A stretch of DNA of 64,000 bases from Dyadobacter sp. CY261 (GCF_021440085.1 NZ_JAKCPW010000007.1:1-64000), one strand, 5' to 3'. Shown: positions 44,335-53,382, counted from the stretch's first letter. Notes: generated by a model not told the origin, from the letters alone. Made by a program: numbers and translations.

Positions 44335-45495
44335 ATGCACCGTACAACTGTTGCACGAATCTTTTTTACCTGGGTGATGCTTTGTCTTTTCTTTTATGGG
44401 AAGGCGCAGCCGCCAAGAGGTCCTTTTGTGGTATCGCCTCAGGTATTAGCCGACAAGAAAGTTACATTTCGTTACCTGGCTCCGTCGGCACGGGAAGTAA
44501 AGCTTGCAGGTGGGCTGTTTGGGGCTTCAAACGTTGCCATGATAAAAGATAGCATTGGCATATGGAGTGTAACTGTTGGCCCGGTACGACCTGACATTTA
44601 TTCTTACAATTTTGTCGTAGATGGTGTAAGTGTAATGGACCCGGCAAATGAAGATTTTTCTCCCAATGAACGTTTCAAATCAAGTCTATTTGAAGTTTCC
44701 GGCTTTACGCCCTTGATACATGCTGTTCGGGACGTTCCGCATGGCTCCGTGAATTACGAATATTATTCTTCTGTTGAAGGTACAACCGGTACAGTGGTTG
44801 TCTATACACCTCCCGGTTATGATAAAGATGCGTCTAAAAAATACCCGGTTTTCTATTTAATAAGCGGGACAACAGATACAGAAGAGACTTTTTTCAAGGT
44901 CGGCCGTACCAACTTCATACTTGATAACCTGATTGCAGAAGGCAAAGCAAAGCCTATGATTGTTGTCATGCCCTATGGCAATATGGAAGCAAGAATGGCG
45001 CATCAAAAGGGTGACCCTACGCCCCCGGACCCGGTAAGAGACAGCCCGGATGGAATTGTCAGAATGCGCCGATTTTCAGATGACCTTACAGAGAATGTGA
45101 TTCCTTTTGTCGACAAAACCTATCGCACCATTGCTAACAGGGACAGTCGTGCCATCGGTGGTTTTTCCCGTGGTGGGGGACAAACCTTACGCACTTCATT
45201 TTGGAACATTGCTAAATTTTCCTGGATCTGTGCCTATGCTGCCAACCTACCTACAAGTGAATTGGATGGCACCTATTCAGCCATTACTTCCAATGCGGAG
45301 GCCACCAATAAACAATTGAAACTGCTGTGGGTAAGTGTAGGAAACGAAGATTTCATGTACAATGACGTTGCGACATTTTTGAACTATCTCACCGCAAAAA
45401 AGATCAACTATAAAAGCCTGATCACAGGAGGAGGTCACACATGGATAAACGTCAGGACTTATTTGACGGAAACCGCTCAACTGCTTTTTAAATGA
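44335..45495 (+). CDS. esterase, D-family with N-terminal CBM48/E-set domain (first of tandem pair)
   Basis: A 386-residue exported esterase: signal peptide (FFYGKAQ), an N-terminal immunoglobulin-like E-set/CBM48 domain (about 35-120: VSPQVLADKKVTFRYLAPSA, GIWSVTVGPVRPDIYSYNFV), and an esterase-D-like alpha/beta domain with SGTTDTEETFFKVGRTNFIL, the nucleophile elbow GGFSRGGGQTLR, and the final histidine in GGGHTWINVRTYL. This layout is that of feruloyl/acetyl esterases (XynZ/Fae1A type) in hemicellulose loci. It overlaps the next gene, a close paralogue, by 4 bp (ATGA). Confidence 0.9.
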   Translation: MHRTTVARIFFTWVMLCLFFYGKAQPPRGPFVVSPQVLADKKVTFRYLAPSAREVKLAGGLFGASNVAMIKDSIGIWSVTVGPVRPDIYSYNFVVDGVSVMDPANEDFSPNERFKSSLFEVSGFTPLIHAVRDVPHGSVNYEYYSSVEGTTGTVVVYTPPGYDKDASKKYPVFYLISGTTDTEETFFKVGRTNFILDNLIAEGKAKPMIVVMPYGNMEARMAHQKGDPTPPDPVRDSPDGIVRMRRFSDDLTENVIPFVDKTYRTIANRDSRAIGGFSRGGGQTLRTSFWNIAKFSWICAYAANLPTSELDGTYSAITSNAEATNKQLKLLWVSVGNEDFMYNDVATFLNYLTAKKINYKSLITGGGHTWINVRTYLTETAQLLFK

Positions 45496-46589
45496 ACAAT
45501 CAATCAGCGATGAAATACTTCATTTCTATCATAATCCTGATATTCTTGGGGTCGACCAACTCTTTTGCCCAACGGCCACCTTCTATCGGTTCACCACAAG
45601 TACATGCTGATAACAAGGTAACATTCAAATACTATTCAAAGACGGCTAAAAAGGTAATGGTGAGCGGAGAGTTCCTGGATGCTCCACAGTCCATGACCAA
45701 AGATACGTCGGGTATTTGGAGCGTTACGATTGGCCCGGTGAAGCCGGAAATTTATCCCTATTCCTTCCTGGTGGATAGTGTACAGATCGCAGATCCAAAT
45801 AACACCCATATTTTTGCGAATGAACGCTTTAAGCGCAGCATCATTGAGATTCCTGGAAAAACACCGCTGGTTCATTCCCTGCAAAATGTTCCGCATGGAA
45901 AGATCAGCTATCGTTATTATCAATCAAAAACACTTGGAACAACCCGCCAATTGTTGATCTATACACCTCCCGGATTTAAACCAAACGACACAAAAAAATA
46001 TCCTGTACTTTATTTAATACATGGAGGGTCAGATACAGAAGAAACATGGACCAAAGTAGGACGTGCTAATCTGATTGCGGATAACCTGATTGCAGAAAGC
46101 AATGCAGTTCCAATGATCATTGTGATGCCTTATGGTAATGTCAGGCCTGCTCCAATGTCCGATTTTACCAAAGATGTAGTGAACGATATTATCCCTTTTG
46201 TTGAATCGAACTACCCGGTTCTTACGGACAGTAAGCATAGAGCCGTTGCAGGATTCTCTGTCGGTGGAGGCCAAACGCTTAATATTGGATTAACTAACAC
46301 CGACAAGTTTGCCTACATATGTTCTTATGCACCCTATACCGCTACGGAAGAGTTTCAAAAAAACTTTTCGAATTATTCTCCTGACGCCAACAAAATCAAC
46401 AGCCAGTTAAAGCTGCTTACCATCAGTGTGGGTACAGATGATTTCTTATACGAAAGCGTGAAAAAGAACATTGCCATGTTTGAGGACAAGAAAATCCGTG
46501 TCAAAAGTTATATCGTACCTGGCGGGCACAACTGGATAAATTGCAAGCAATACCTCGCTACGACCTTGCAGGAAATCTTTAAAAATTGA
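45492..46589 (+). CDS. esterase, D-family with N-terminal CBM48/E-set domain (second of tandem pair)
   Basis: A 365-residue paralogue of the preceding esterase with the same domains: E-set (SPQVHADNKVTFKYYSKTAK, GIWSVTIGPVKPEIYPYSFL), HGGSDTEETWTKVGRANLIA, the elbow AGFSVGGGQTLN, and GGHNWINCKQYLATTL. The R-G-G-G of the first copy is V-G-G-G here, and a glycine-rich insertion of the first copy is absent, so the two have diverged and may differ in acyl-group or sugar preference. The start overlaps the upstream stop by 4 bp; a later in-frame ATG (45510) gives a clean signal peptide (MKYFISIIILIF). Confidence 0.9.
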   Translation: MNNQSAMKYFISIIILIFLGSTNSFAQRPPSIGSPQVHADNKVTFKYYSKTAKKVMVSGEFLDAPQSMTKDTSGIWSVTIGPVKPEIYPYSFLVDSVQIADPNNTHIFANERFKRSIIEIPGKTPLVHSLQNVPHGKISYRYYQSKTLGTTRQLLIYTPPGFKPNDTKKYPVLYLIHGGSDTEETWTKVGRANLIADNLIAESNAVPMIIVMPYGNVRPAPMSDFTKDVVNDIIPFVESNYPVLTDSKHRAVAGFSVGGGQTLNIGLTNTDKFAYICSYAPYTATEEFQKNFSNYSPDANKINSQLKLLTISVGTDDFLYESVKKNIAMFEDKKIRVKSYIVPGGHNWINCKQYLATTLQEIFKN

Positions 46590-46654
46590 TTTTGTCCTAA
46601 GGAAAAAACTAAATTCTTATTTTTTGAAGAGTTTCTGATTATAAATCTTACGCT

Positions 46655-47560
46655 ATGAACTTGAAAAACATTTCGATAATTCTTTTAACACTTGGTCTTT
46701 CGCTTACCCTGCGACTTACCGTTGATGCCCAAACATCCGAAGAAAAACCACTATGGCCGTCGGGTATCAAAGATAATCCCGTGAAATATCCTGCCGAAGA
46801 GGTGGTAAATTTCGATGTAAATCCCCAGTCTCTTTCAAAGAAGAACCGGGTCTTTCGCAAAGTGTCCGTTCCAACTTACGTTCTTCATCTGCCACCGCCC
46901 GCAAAAGAAACTGGGGTCGCCGTAGTGATATGTCCCGGAGGCGGTTTTGTAGATAATTGGTTCGATCGGGAAGGAACCGACCTTGCACTTTGGCTAAAAG
47001 AACAGGGCGTGGCATCGATGGTGCTAAAATATCGCTTGAATACCAGAGATAGCAGCAAAAATTTTGTAATTCCCAGAGATACATATTTCGAAGCGGCATT
47101 CGATGATGCAAAGCAAGCCATTATCACTTTGCGAAAAGATGCAGCTAAACTTAAAATTGATCCGAACAAAATTGGCATAGCAGGTTTTTCGGCTGGTGGA
47201 ACATTGGCTGTAGAACTCGCTGCAACCGACGAAATAAATGAGGGCTCCGGGAAGGTGAGCTGGAAACCCAATTTCGCAGGTCTTTTTTATGCTGCATTTT
47301 TAAAGAATTATACTGTTCAAAAGGAAAGTTGTCCGCCGGTTTTTATCATCAATGCCCACGACGATAAGTTGACTAAGGCCTCCAAAAGTGTTGACTTTTA
47401 TTCATCGTTGCTGAAAGCAGGGATTCCGGCCGAAATGCATATTTACAATAAAGGCTCTCATGGATTTGCCATGGATTTTACAAAAGGAGAAACCCTGAAA
47501 TACTGGCCTGAAAGTTTTTTGTGGTGGTTAACGGATATTGGGATGGTTCAGAAAAAGTAA
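46655..47560 (+). CDS. exported alpha/beta hydrolase, acetyl-esterase-like
   Basis: A 301-residue protein with a signal peptide (LTLRLTVDAQ) and an alpha/beta-hydrolase core of the acetyl-xylan-esterase/BD-FAE kind: VVICPGGGFVDNWFDREGTD (oxyanion P-G-G-G), IGIAGFSAGGTLAVELA nucleophile elbow, the acid in INAHDDKLTKASKSV, and the closing histidine in NKGSHGFAMDF. Acts on acetylated or acylated oligosaccharides outside the inner membrane. It ends the co-directional 37.9-47.6 kb hydrolase block, with 65 bp to the esterase pair. Confidence 0.9.
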   Translation: MNLKNISIILLTLGLSLTLRLTVDAQTSEEKPLWPSGIKDNPVKYPAEEVVNFDVNPQSLSKKNRVFRKVSVPTYVLHLPPPAKETGVAVVICPGGGFVDNWFDREGTDLALWLKEQGVASMVLKYRLNTRDSSKNFVIPRDTYFEAAFDDAKQAIITLRKDAAKLKIDPNKIGIAGFSAGGTLAVELAATDEINEGSGKVSWKPNFAGLFYAAFLKNYTVQKESCPPVFIINAHDDKLTKASKSVDFYSSLLKAGIPAEMHIYNKGSHGFAMDFTKGETLKYWPESFLWWLTDIGMVQKK

Positions 47561-47611
47561 GGGTACTGAGCGCTACCTTTTAATAAGTTGGAAAGAGCGC
47601 GCAGCCGCAAA

Positions 47612-47668
47612 GATTGTGCGGATTGGGGAGGTTTTGGTGTGGAGTTGATTGGGGTTGAGGTGGGGTGA
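47612..47668 (+). pseudogene. XRE relic, copy 2 (short)
   Basis: Fifty-odd bases (GATTGTGCGGATTGGGGAGG and the following GGTGTGGAGTTGATTGGGGT) are closely alike the 3' end of the XRE relic at 32910-33032, with a one-base frame disturbance. Only the last codons remain. Confidence 0.45.
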
Positions 47669-47685
47669 ATTAAAAAAGGAATATA

Positions 47686-48726
47686 TCAACTATTGTCTGC
47701 AACATCCTGACTCGTCAAAACTTCGAGCTCCTTTTCCAGTTCTTCGATCGAAGGCAGTTTTCCCTTCAAATTTTCCGGAATGGATTCAGTCAATTTATAG
47801 GAAGAAATTCCAATTGGCTTACTGATGTCTTTTAATGCATATTCCGCCACAACTTTGTCTTTCTATTGACATATTAATATTCCAATGCTCGGCTGATCTA
47901 TTTCTGATTTAAGTTGGTCGTCGATTACAGATAGATAGAAATTCAATTTCCCGGCATATTCCGGCATGAACTTTCCTCTTTTCAATTCGACTATTACATA
48001 GGCATGCAACTTCACATGATAAAACAGCAGATCAATAAAGAAGTCTTGTTCGCCAACTTCCAAATGATATTGTCGGCCCACATAGGCAAATCCAGCTCCT
48101 AGCTCTAACAGAAACTTTGTGATATGATCGGTTAATGCATCTTCGAGATCTTTTTCATTGTGTTCATCTGCCAGCGTCAGAAAATCAAATACATATGGAT
48201 CTTTTGTAATGTATTTAGCCAAATCCGACATTGGGTCGGGCAATGTTTTGTTGAAATTGGTGAGTGCATAGCCTTTTCTACGGTAATAACCCGTCTCGAT
48301 CTGGGCGACCATCACGTCCCTGGACCATCCCTGCGTCGCGGTTTCTCGAATGTAGAAATGCCTTTCCTCCGGCTCTTTGACTTTGGTCAAAAGTGTGATA
48401 TGATGGTACCACGTAATTTGTGCAAGTGCCGCTTGCACAAATTCCCGGTCGGGGTATGCAGTCGCAAATTGTCGCATGTATTTGAGGTTTCTGGGCGAAA
48501 GTCCCTGCATGTTGGGGAATTCTTTTCGAAGGTCTGATGCCAACTGATCGATGATTTTCGCTCCCCAACTTGCGGCTTTCTGCTGCTCCACGATCGTTTT
48601 TCCGACCTGCCAATACAGCATCAGCATTTCTGCATTGGCCGAAAGGGATGCTTTAAGGCGACTTTGACGGATGGTAACTTTTAGTTCCGCGAGAATTTGC
48701 GGGTACTGGTTGGAAGTAAGATGCAT
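47686..48726 (-). pseudogene. DUF1016/PDDEXK nuclease-like (YhcG) gene with in-frame TAG
   Basis: A DUF1016 protein (YhcG/RhuM-neighbour type nuclease-fold family) of 346 codons, interrupted by TAG at 47863-47865 after residue 287. Before it: N-terminal WYW-like helical domain (SANAEMLMLYWQVGKTIVEQ, PRNLKYMRQFATAYPDREFV) and the PDDEXK nuclease core with QDFFIDLLFYHVKLHAYVIV and ELKRGKFMPEYAGKLNFYLS (D, then E-x-K). After it the frame continues without change as KDKVVAEYALKDISKPIGIS, then ENLKGKLPSIEELEKELEVL to a TGA at 47686-47688, the normal C-terminal end of this family. So one amber codon truncates 59 codons of a complete gene. The truncated protein keeps the nuclease core. A second, intact copy follows at 49214. 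Confidence 0.85.
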
Positions 48727-48863
48727 TCAGATTTAGTGTGTTTTATAAATCTCGGAATTTACAGAGAGTGGCTGAAACGCCCCGATGAAAGTCTGGTTGT
48801 AGGATAATTGATACTGACCGGCGGCTAATCTGATGTATTTTTGATTAGCTACAAAAACTTGGA

Positions 48864-49013
48864 ATGAGCCAAAAGGATTTGGCGGAGAAGTCGCAGGTAA
48901 CTCTTCAAACTGTCAATTCTTGGGTCAAAGGGAGTAGCAATTTAACGATTGAAACGATTTTCCGGATTGAGGAGGAGCTAGGAGGGGAGTTGATTGGGGT
49001 TAGGGTTGGGTGA
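48864..49013 (+). pseudogene. XRE helix-turn-helix relic, copy 3 (49 codons)
   Basis: From ATG 48864: MSQKDLAEKSQVTLQTVNSW, VKGSSNLTIETIFRIEEELG, GELIGVRVG and a TGA at 49011. This is the HTH core of an XRE regulator without its N-terminal part; the open frame begins at 48849 after a TAG. It is the longest of the three relics, and as at 32910-33032 it is followed by YefM-type antitoxin sequence on the other strand. Confidence 0.55.
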
Positions 49014-49025
49014 CTTGATTACAAG

Positions 49026-49200
49026 TTTACAGAATATCTGCCCATATGTTTTTAAGATCGCGGCTGGAAGTTACTCTTCCAGCCTTCAATACCTTCTTTA
49101 ATAGAATTTAACACTTGTGGTATCCGAAAAAAAAACATCAGTTTCAGTACTTTCATCAATTGGCGTGATTAAAACTGACTTCTTATTCTTTCCCCGGTGG
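49026..49200 (-). pseudogene. Phd/YefM antitoxin, degenerate copy
   Basis: Closely similar to the 3' two-thirds of the intact antitoxin gene at 33311-33571 (shared TTACAGAATATCTGCCCATA, then CCTTCTTTAAT, then TTCAGTACTTTCATCAATTG). An 8-bp deletion relative to that copy (the intact copy has ACGTCTTC between two CTTCA repeats) shifts the frame. Similarity stops sharply at CCCCGGTGG (49200), and the neighbouring toxin gene is completely missing. A dead copy of an addiction module. Confidence 0.75.
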
Positions 49201-49213
49201 AATTTTCTTCCAT

Positions 49214-50257
49214 TTATTTTAATTTTTCATTTCCTTTCAATTGCATTGACAGAAGCCGTCTCTCCCGCTCAATCTCCGCAATCAATTCTTCCTCTGTTGG
49301 CAAATAAAGCATATACTTCGTAGCAAACAATTGCTTGCTATCATTCAAAATACTATACTTCACAACAGTTTCATCTTTTTCAGTACAAAGAATAATTCCA
49401 ATCGTTGGATTGTCATCATCTTGTTTTTTCAGGTCGTCGAACATTCGAATATACATATCCATTTGCCCCGTATCCTGGTGTGTTAGCTTGCCTGTTTTTA
49501 AATCAAAAAGTACAAAGCATTTAAGAAGATAGTTGTAGAAAACGAGGTCAATATAGAAATGACTTGTTTCTGTGCTGATCCTAAATTGTCGTCCGACAAA
49601 GGAAAAGCCTTTTCCTAATTCTAGTAAAAATTGTTGCAAGTTTCCGATTAAAGCTTTTTCAATGTCCTGCTCCAATGCACTAACTGGTTCGGCAATATTT
49701 AGGAATTCGAAAACATATGGATCTTTAATAAAATCGTTGGCTGGAATCTTATCGGAGTCTTGATCAAGAATAGAAACGTCTGATTTGGTTTGCGAAGAAA
49801 GTAAACGCTGATAATAATGGGAATTGATATTGCGCTCCAACGTCCTTACACTCCACATTTGGTTTGAACATTCTTTTAGGTAATACACCCTTGCTTCTGG
49901 AACTTCTACTCTCATAATGAGCCTGTTGTGGCTCCATGACAATTTGCTACACACTGTGTAGCAAATTGCTTCGTCAGGATATGTAAGATAAAATTGTCTG
50001 AAATTTCTAATGTTAGCGTAAGAAAACCCCTTGCCTAATTCAGCGGTAAGGGCGACGGAAAGCGTTTTCAAAATTGCCTCACCATATGTGGCTTTCTGCT
50101 CTCCATTTTGCTCTTCCTGAACTATCCTTCTTCCCATTTGCCAATAGGCGATCACCATTTCACTATTTATCGCACTATAAGTTTTTTGCCGCGCCAGCTG
50201 TAAAATTTGTACAACATCGTGTATAAAAGATGTTGCTGGAGTGTCAGATCTATTCAT
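49214..50257 (-). CDS. DUF1016/PDDEXK nuclease-like protein (YhcG family)
   Basis: An intact 347-residue DUF1016 protein. N-terminal helical DNA-binding-like domain (SFIHDVVQILQLARQKTYSA, INSEMVIAYWQMGRRIVQEE, FSYANIRNFRQFYLTYPDEA) and C-terminal PDDEXK nuclease core: GKGFSFVGRQFRIST, SHFYIDLVFYNYLLKCFVLF, DLKTGKLTHQD (D then D-x-K), NPTIGIILCTEKDETVVKYS. These proteins are scattered among defence and recombination-linked islands; the enzymatic function is unproven. It sits between the degenerate antitoxin and a second XRE gene, so 47.6-50.8 kb forms an accessory island with two related nucleases. Confidence 0.92.
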   Translation of the reverse strand: MNRSDTPATSFIHDVVQILQLARQKTYSAINSEMVIAYWQMGRRIVQEEQNGEQKATYGEAILKTLSVALTAELGKGFSYANIRNFRQFYLTYPDEAICYTVCSKLSWSHNRLIMRVEVPEARVYYLKECSNQMWSVRTLERNINSHYYQRLLSSQTKSDVSILDQDSDKIPANDFIKDPYVFEFLNIAEPVSALEQDIEKALIGNLQQFLLELGKGFSFVGRQFRISTETSHFYIDLVFYNYLLKCFVLFDLKTGKLTHQDTGQMDMYIRMFDDLKKQDDDNPTIGIILCTEKDETVVKYSILNDSKQLFATKYMLYLPTEEELIAEIERERRLLSMQLKGNEKLK

Positions 50258-50302
50258 AGGTGTGTTATTTTTTTATATTTTATTGGAAAAAGAGCTTCCT
50301 AT

Positions 50303-50734
50303 TCAATTGTTCCCAATCAACCGCTCCAACCGTCCCATCATCTCATCTTTCTCCCTCAACATCCGCTCATAAAGCTCCATTTTTTGGTCGTGAAATTTCA
50401 TGATTTCTTCAACCGGGTTGATATTGTAATTTGGCTGAAAATTCACCCCGGCAGATTGATCGTGAAATTCCTGAAAAGTATTTGCAATAATATTCACGGC
50501 TCTCTCCTCATCAAAATTCCGAATCGCCTCAACTGGAATTTTCAAGATCGCCGCCACTTGCTCCAAAATATCGGAGTCAATCTTTTCCTTTTGTTCGAGT
50601 AAAGAGACTTTCTGCTGGTTCCAGTCTTCGCCGAGCTCAAACGCCAGATAATCTTGTTTGATTTGAAGCATTTCCCTGAATCTCTTCAAGTTACGGCCTT
50701 CGTGGATCTTCGGATTAGAGGTAGTATGTGACAT
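50303..50734 (-). CDS. XRE-type regulator with coiled-coil tail, copy B
   Basis: A 143-residue paralogue of the protein at 36798-37220: MSHTTSNPKIHEGRNLKRFR, EMLQIKQDYLAFELGEDWNQ, QQKVSLLEQKEKIDSDILEQ, ILKIPVEAIRNFDEERAVNI and the coiled-coil end LREKDEMMGRLERLIGNN. The N-terminal 75 residues and the C-terminal 17 are nearly identical; the middle (FQEFHDQSAGVNFQPNYNIN) differs. Probably a DNA-binding regulator of its island. It is 45 bp upstream of the intact DUF1016 gene on the same strand, so it may control it. Confidence 0.85.
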   Translation of the reverse strand: MSHTTSNPKIHEGRNLKRFREMLQIKQDYLAFELGEDWNQQKVSLLEQKEKIDSDILEQVAAILKIPVEAIRNFDEERAVNIIANTFQEFHDQSAGVNFQPNYNINPVEEIMKFHDQKMELYERMLREKDEMMGRLERLIGNN

Positions 50735-50822
50735 TGGAAAAAGGTGTTTCGTAAAAAAGGCAATTTATACAAATCCTCCGGGAAGTGCTCGGATAAATTA
50801 CTGGGACCCAATGTAAGTTACC
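50735..50822 (-). repeat. conserved upstream region of XRE copy B (duplicate of 37221-37310)
   Basis: See the copy at 37221-37310: AAAAAAGGCAATTTATA and CGGGAAGTGCTCGGATA are shared with small differences. Beyond about 50822 similarity stops, at the end of the GH5-like gene. Confidence 0.7.
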
Positions 50823-50833
50823 GGGAGGTTATG

Positions 50834-53344
50834 TCATTCCAAAGTCACTTTCTGAATGGCGATACCCACAAGGGATTTTTGAGGCTGATCGGTTGCTTGT
50901 GTTAGGATGGCAATCTGTAATGTCTCAACATTCATTAAATCTACTTTGCCAGCCTTCGGAGTGGTGTCTAACGAATAGGGTAAAAATCCCGGGTAAGGGC
51001 GCGGGAGACTGATGAAATCTACTTTTTTAAGATTGTCCAGCGACACAGCATATGTGCTGTTTTCCGGTTTCACATCCAATGTCGCGCCGTATACGGAACC
51101 ATCCTTGCCGATTAAAGCAAGCTGAATGGTGCAAGGTTTCTCATTGAGTGAGCGTCCGTAAAAGACCAGCTTCTTTCTCGATGACAAATCCGAAGTACGG
51201 CCCGCTATATTGCTTTTAAAATTGTACCGCATCGCATATTCTTCCGCTTTTTCTGGGCTTATATTCAGTTCGGAAGGTCCGGTTTCGGTTGTGGGCGTTA
51301 AGCGTGAAGTTTTCAGATATGGTCTTAATAATTGTTCGTGATCCTGCGCAGCGTTAAAAATGGTGACCGGTGAAGATTTCGGCTGAATTTGGGTTTCAAA
51401 AGGTTTTTCTTGGTCGGAGGGATACAGGTTTTCTACTCCGTTATCTCTGGTTACAATGCTGTATTTCAATACATTGCCTTTCAAGATTTCAGATGGGATA
51501 AGTGCAGAGTAATGATAGCCACCCACGTGCGCTAATTCCAAGTCCGCAGGCTTTTCACCTTGTGTAAGAATTCTGATATTGGCAGTTTCGGGCTTTTTTA
51601 AAGATACAATCTGCACTTTGACTGGTACGCTTTCGCCCGCTGAAACCTCCTTCATTGGCGTGTGAAGCACGTGGGTTTTTGTCAGCGTTGTTTCAGGTGC
51701 TACGAATTCGTTCAATGTGATATTCTTCCATTTGCTGGTTGCATTCAACTTGCTTGAAGCCCCTTTTTTAACGAGCATATAAGTGCCGGGAGTAATGTCA
51801 AATCTCTGATTTTTGGTCATGACACTTTTAGCCGTGTTTCCCTTATTCAATGGTCTGATCTCAAATTCATCTCCCAAATCCGGTAGCTGTACCGACATCG
51901 GCCACTGTCGCCAGTTGATCACAGCAAGCACTTTGTCCAAACTATTGTAGCCAAATGGATCCTGCACCCAGATCGCATCAGGCAAAACTTCCAATCGCCA
52001 CACGCCATTTTCAAGCTTGTCCAGGAAATACGCGCCCGTTCCTTCGTATTTTACAACCGCCGAGTTGCCCGAGCCGCTGATATGTTCTAATGCTGCTGTA
52101 TTGCGGGGAAGGGTGGCCGTATTGTTAGTATAGATAAATTTTTCCTTCGTCACCATTTCCGCCAAATCCTGCCCGTAACTCACCCTGAAATCACCAAAAG
52201 CGGTATCTGCGGGAAATTTGCCAAAATCTTTATAAAGCGGCACATTGTGAAAAACCTCCGACGCTATTTTTAAGCTTAAAGCTTTCTGCGGCGTGTAAAT
52301 CAGGTTCATGTAATGTGTGTCATACTCCGTATTGGCATATGCAAAAAAGGTTGGGTCATAGGCAAAATGCGTGGCAAGCTGCATGCCCGCCGTCCGGAAA
52401 CTGCGCGCCATGGCGGGATAAATGTAAGAGCGGCCCACATCCGCAGCATCGAATTCATAGACGATCTTCGCCATTTGTTTAAACCTCGGATTGGCTGCGA
52501 AGGGGATTTTGTAGTCGTCCACATTTGGCAGCAAATCGCCCATGATCTCATGTTTGGCCTGCAATCCGGTGGGATACCATTGAAATGTTCCGCCCTGAAT
52601 ATCAGCATCAAAATAACCCTGCGCGAGGTGAATGCTGTGGCTAATGTTATAAAAGACCGGTTTTTTACAGCCGGTCTTTCGCATCGAGCTCGTCATGCCG
52701 TTAATGAATGCTGTCACATCGCTGGCTTTCCCGCCATGCTGAGGCTCATTACTGATTTCAAAGGCAATCAGGTCCGGTTCATTTTTGTAGGCAATTCCTG
52801 TGTAAGGATTGACGTGATTCAAAAACTGATACAAATAATTTTGCTGCGCCTGGATCGCATCGGGATTAGTCAGACAAGCTGCTTTTCCATATTTCCGGGA
52901 AAATCCCGGTGTCTTTTCATCCTTTTCCGGCCAGCCGTTTCCCCAGTAGGCAATGGGTGTGAGCACGAACTTAATACCGCGGTCCTTCATTTTTTTTAAT
53001 GCATAATCCAGCAGTTTCAAATGCTCATTTTCCAACAAATTGCCTAGCGTATCGCTGATTTCTGTATCCCAGACGTGAACCCGGTAAAGATCAAAACCCA
53101 AGCGGGAGAAATGGTACACATCATCGTCAATGGCTTTTTCCGGGGACACATTCAGTTGTTTTGCCACACGGTAAGCGTAGGCAAAAGGAACGGTGTAATT
53201 TACCCCAAACCCCTTTACTTCCTCATTCGTCGTACCCCAGCGCATCACGCCATCTTTGTCCACATAAACATCCTGAGACTTTTGCGAAAAAGCGATTGGG
53301 CAAGCAAAAAAGAGGAGGAGTAAAAAGGTAAGGGCAATCTTCAT
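50834..53344 (-). CDS. GH5-like glycoside hydrolase with C-terminal beta domains
   Basis: An 836-residue exported enzyme. Signal peptide to about residue 20; N-terminal (beta/alpha)8 domain of cellulase (GH5-type) clan with WGTTNEEVKGFGVNYTVPFA, acid/base E200 in FEISNEPQHGG and nucleophile E297 in KIVYEFDAADVG, 97 residues apart. Then two or more beta domains (about residues 480-830). The GH5 subfamily cannot be fixed by eye; its position beside SusD and SusC points to a plant or fungal glycan. The SusD gene ends 38 bp upstream on the same strand, so it belongs to the SusC/SusD operon. GH5 mannanase or glucanase are both possible. Confidence 0.85.
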   Translation of the reverse strand: MKIALTFLLLLFFACPIAFSQKSQDVYVDKDGVMRWGTTNEEVKGFGVNYTVPFAYAYRVAKQLNVSPEKAIDDDVYHFSRLGFDLYRVHVWDTEISDTLGNLLENEHLKLLDYALKKMKDRGIKFVLTPIAYWGNGWPEKDEKTPGFSRKYGKAACLTNPDAIQAQQNYLYQFLNHVNPYTGIAYKNEPDLIAFEISNEPQHGGKASDVTAFINGMTSSMRKTGCKKPVFYNISHSIHLAQGYFDADIQGGTFQWYPTGLQAKHEIMGDLLPNVDDYKIPFAANPRFKQMAKIVYEFDAADVGRSYIYPAMARSFRTAGMQLATHFAYDPTFFAYANTEYDTHYMNLIYTPQKALSLKIASEVFHNVPLYKDFGKFPADTAFGDFRVSYGQDLAEMVTKEKFIYTNNTATLPRNTAALEHISGSGNSAVVKYEGTGAYFLDKLENGVWRLEVLPDAIWVQDPFGYNSLDKVLAVINWRQWPMSVQLPDLGDEFEIRPLNKGNTAKSVMTKNQRFDITPGTYMLVKKGASSKLNATSKWKNITLNEFVAPETTLTKTHVLHTPMKEVSAGESVPVKVQIVSLKKPETANIRILTQGEKPADLELAHVGGYHYSALIPSEILKGNVLKYSIVTRDNGVENLYPSDQEKPFETQIQPKSSPVTIFNAAQDHEQLLRPYLKTSRLTPTTETGPSELNISPEKAEEYAMRYNFKSNIAGRTSDLSSRKKLVFYGRSLNEKPCTIQLALIGKDGSVYGATLDVKPENSTYAVSLDNLKKVDFISLPRPYPGFLPYSLDTTPKAGKVDLMNVETLQIAILTQATDQPQKSLVGIAIQKVTLE

Positions 53345-53382
53345 TTTAAGAAAAGGTTAATGGGTCAGTTGTTTTTTTAATA

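Noticed and set aside
47561..47600. Possible terminator hairpin GGTA-CTGAGCGC-TACC-TTTT after the last hydrolase gene
   Set aside because: Only four base pairs in the stem; too weak to list as a terminator.
9690..47865. Idea of reassigned TAG in this genome, from two isolated amber codons in intact frames
   Set aside because: TAG is used as a normal stop in the window (the first gene ends in TAG at 973-975), so separate mutations or errors are simpler.
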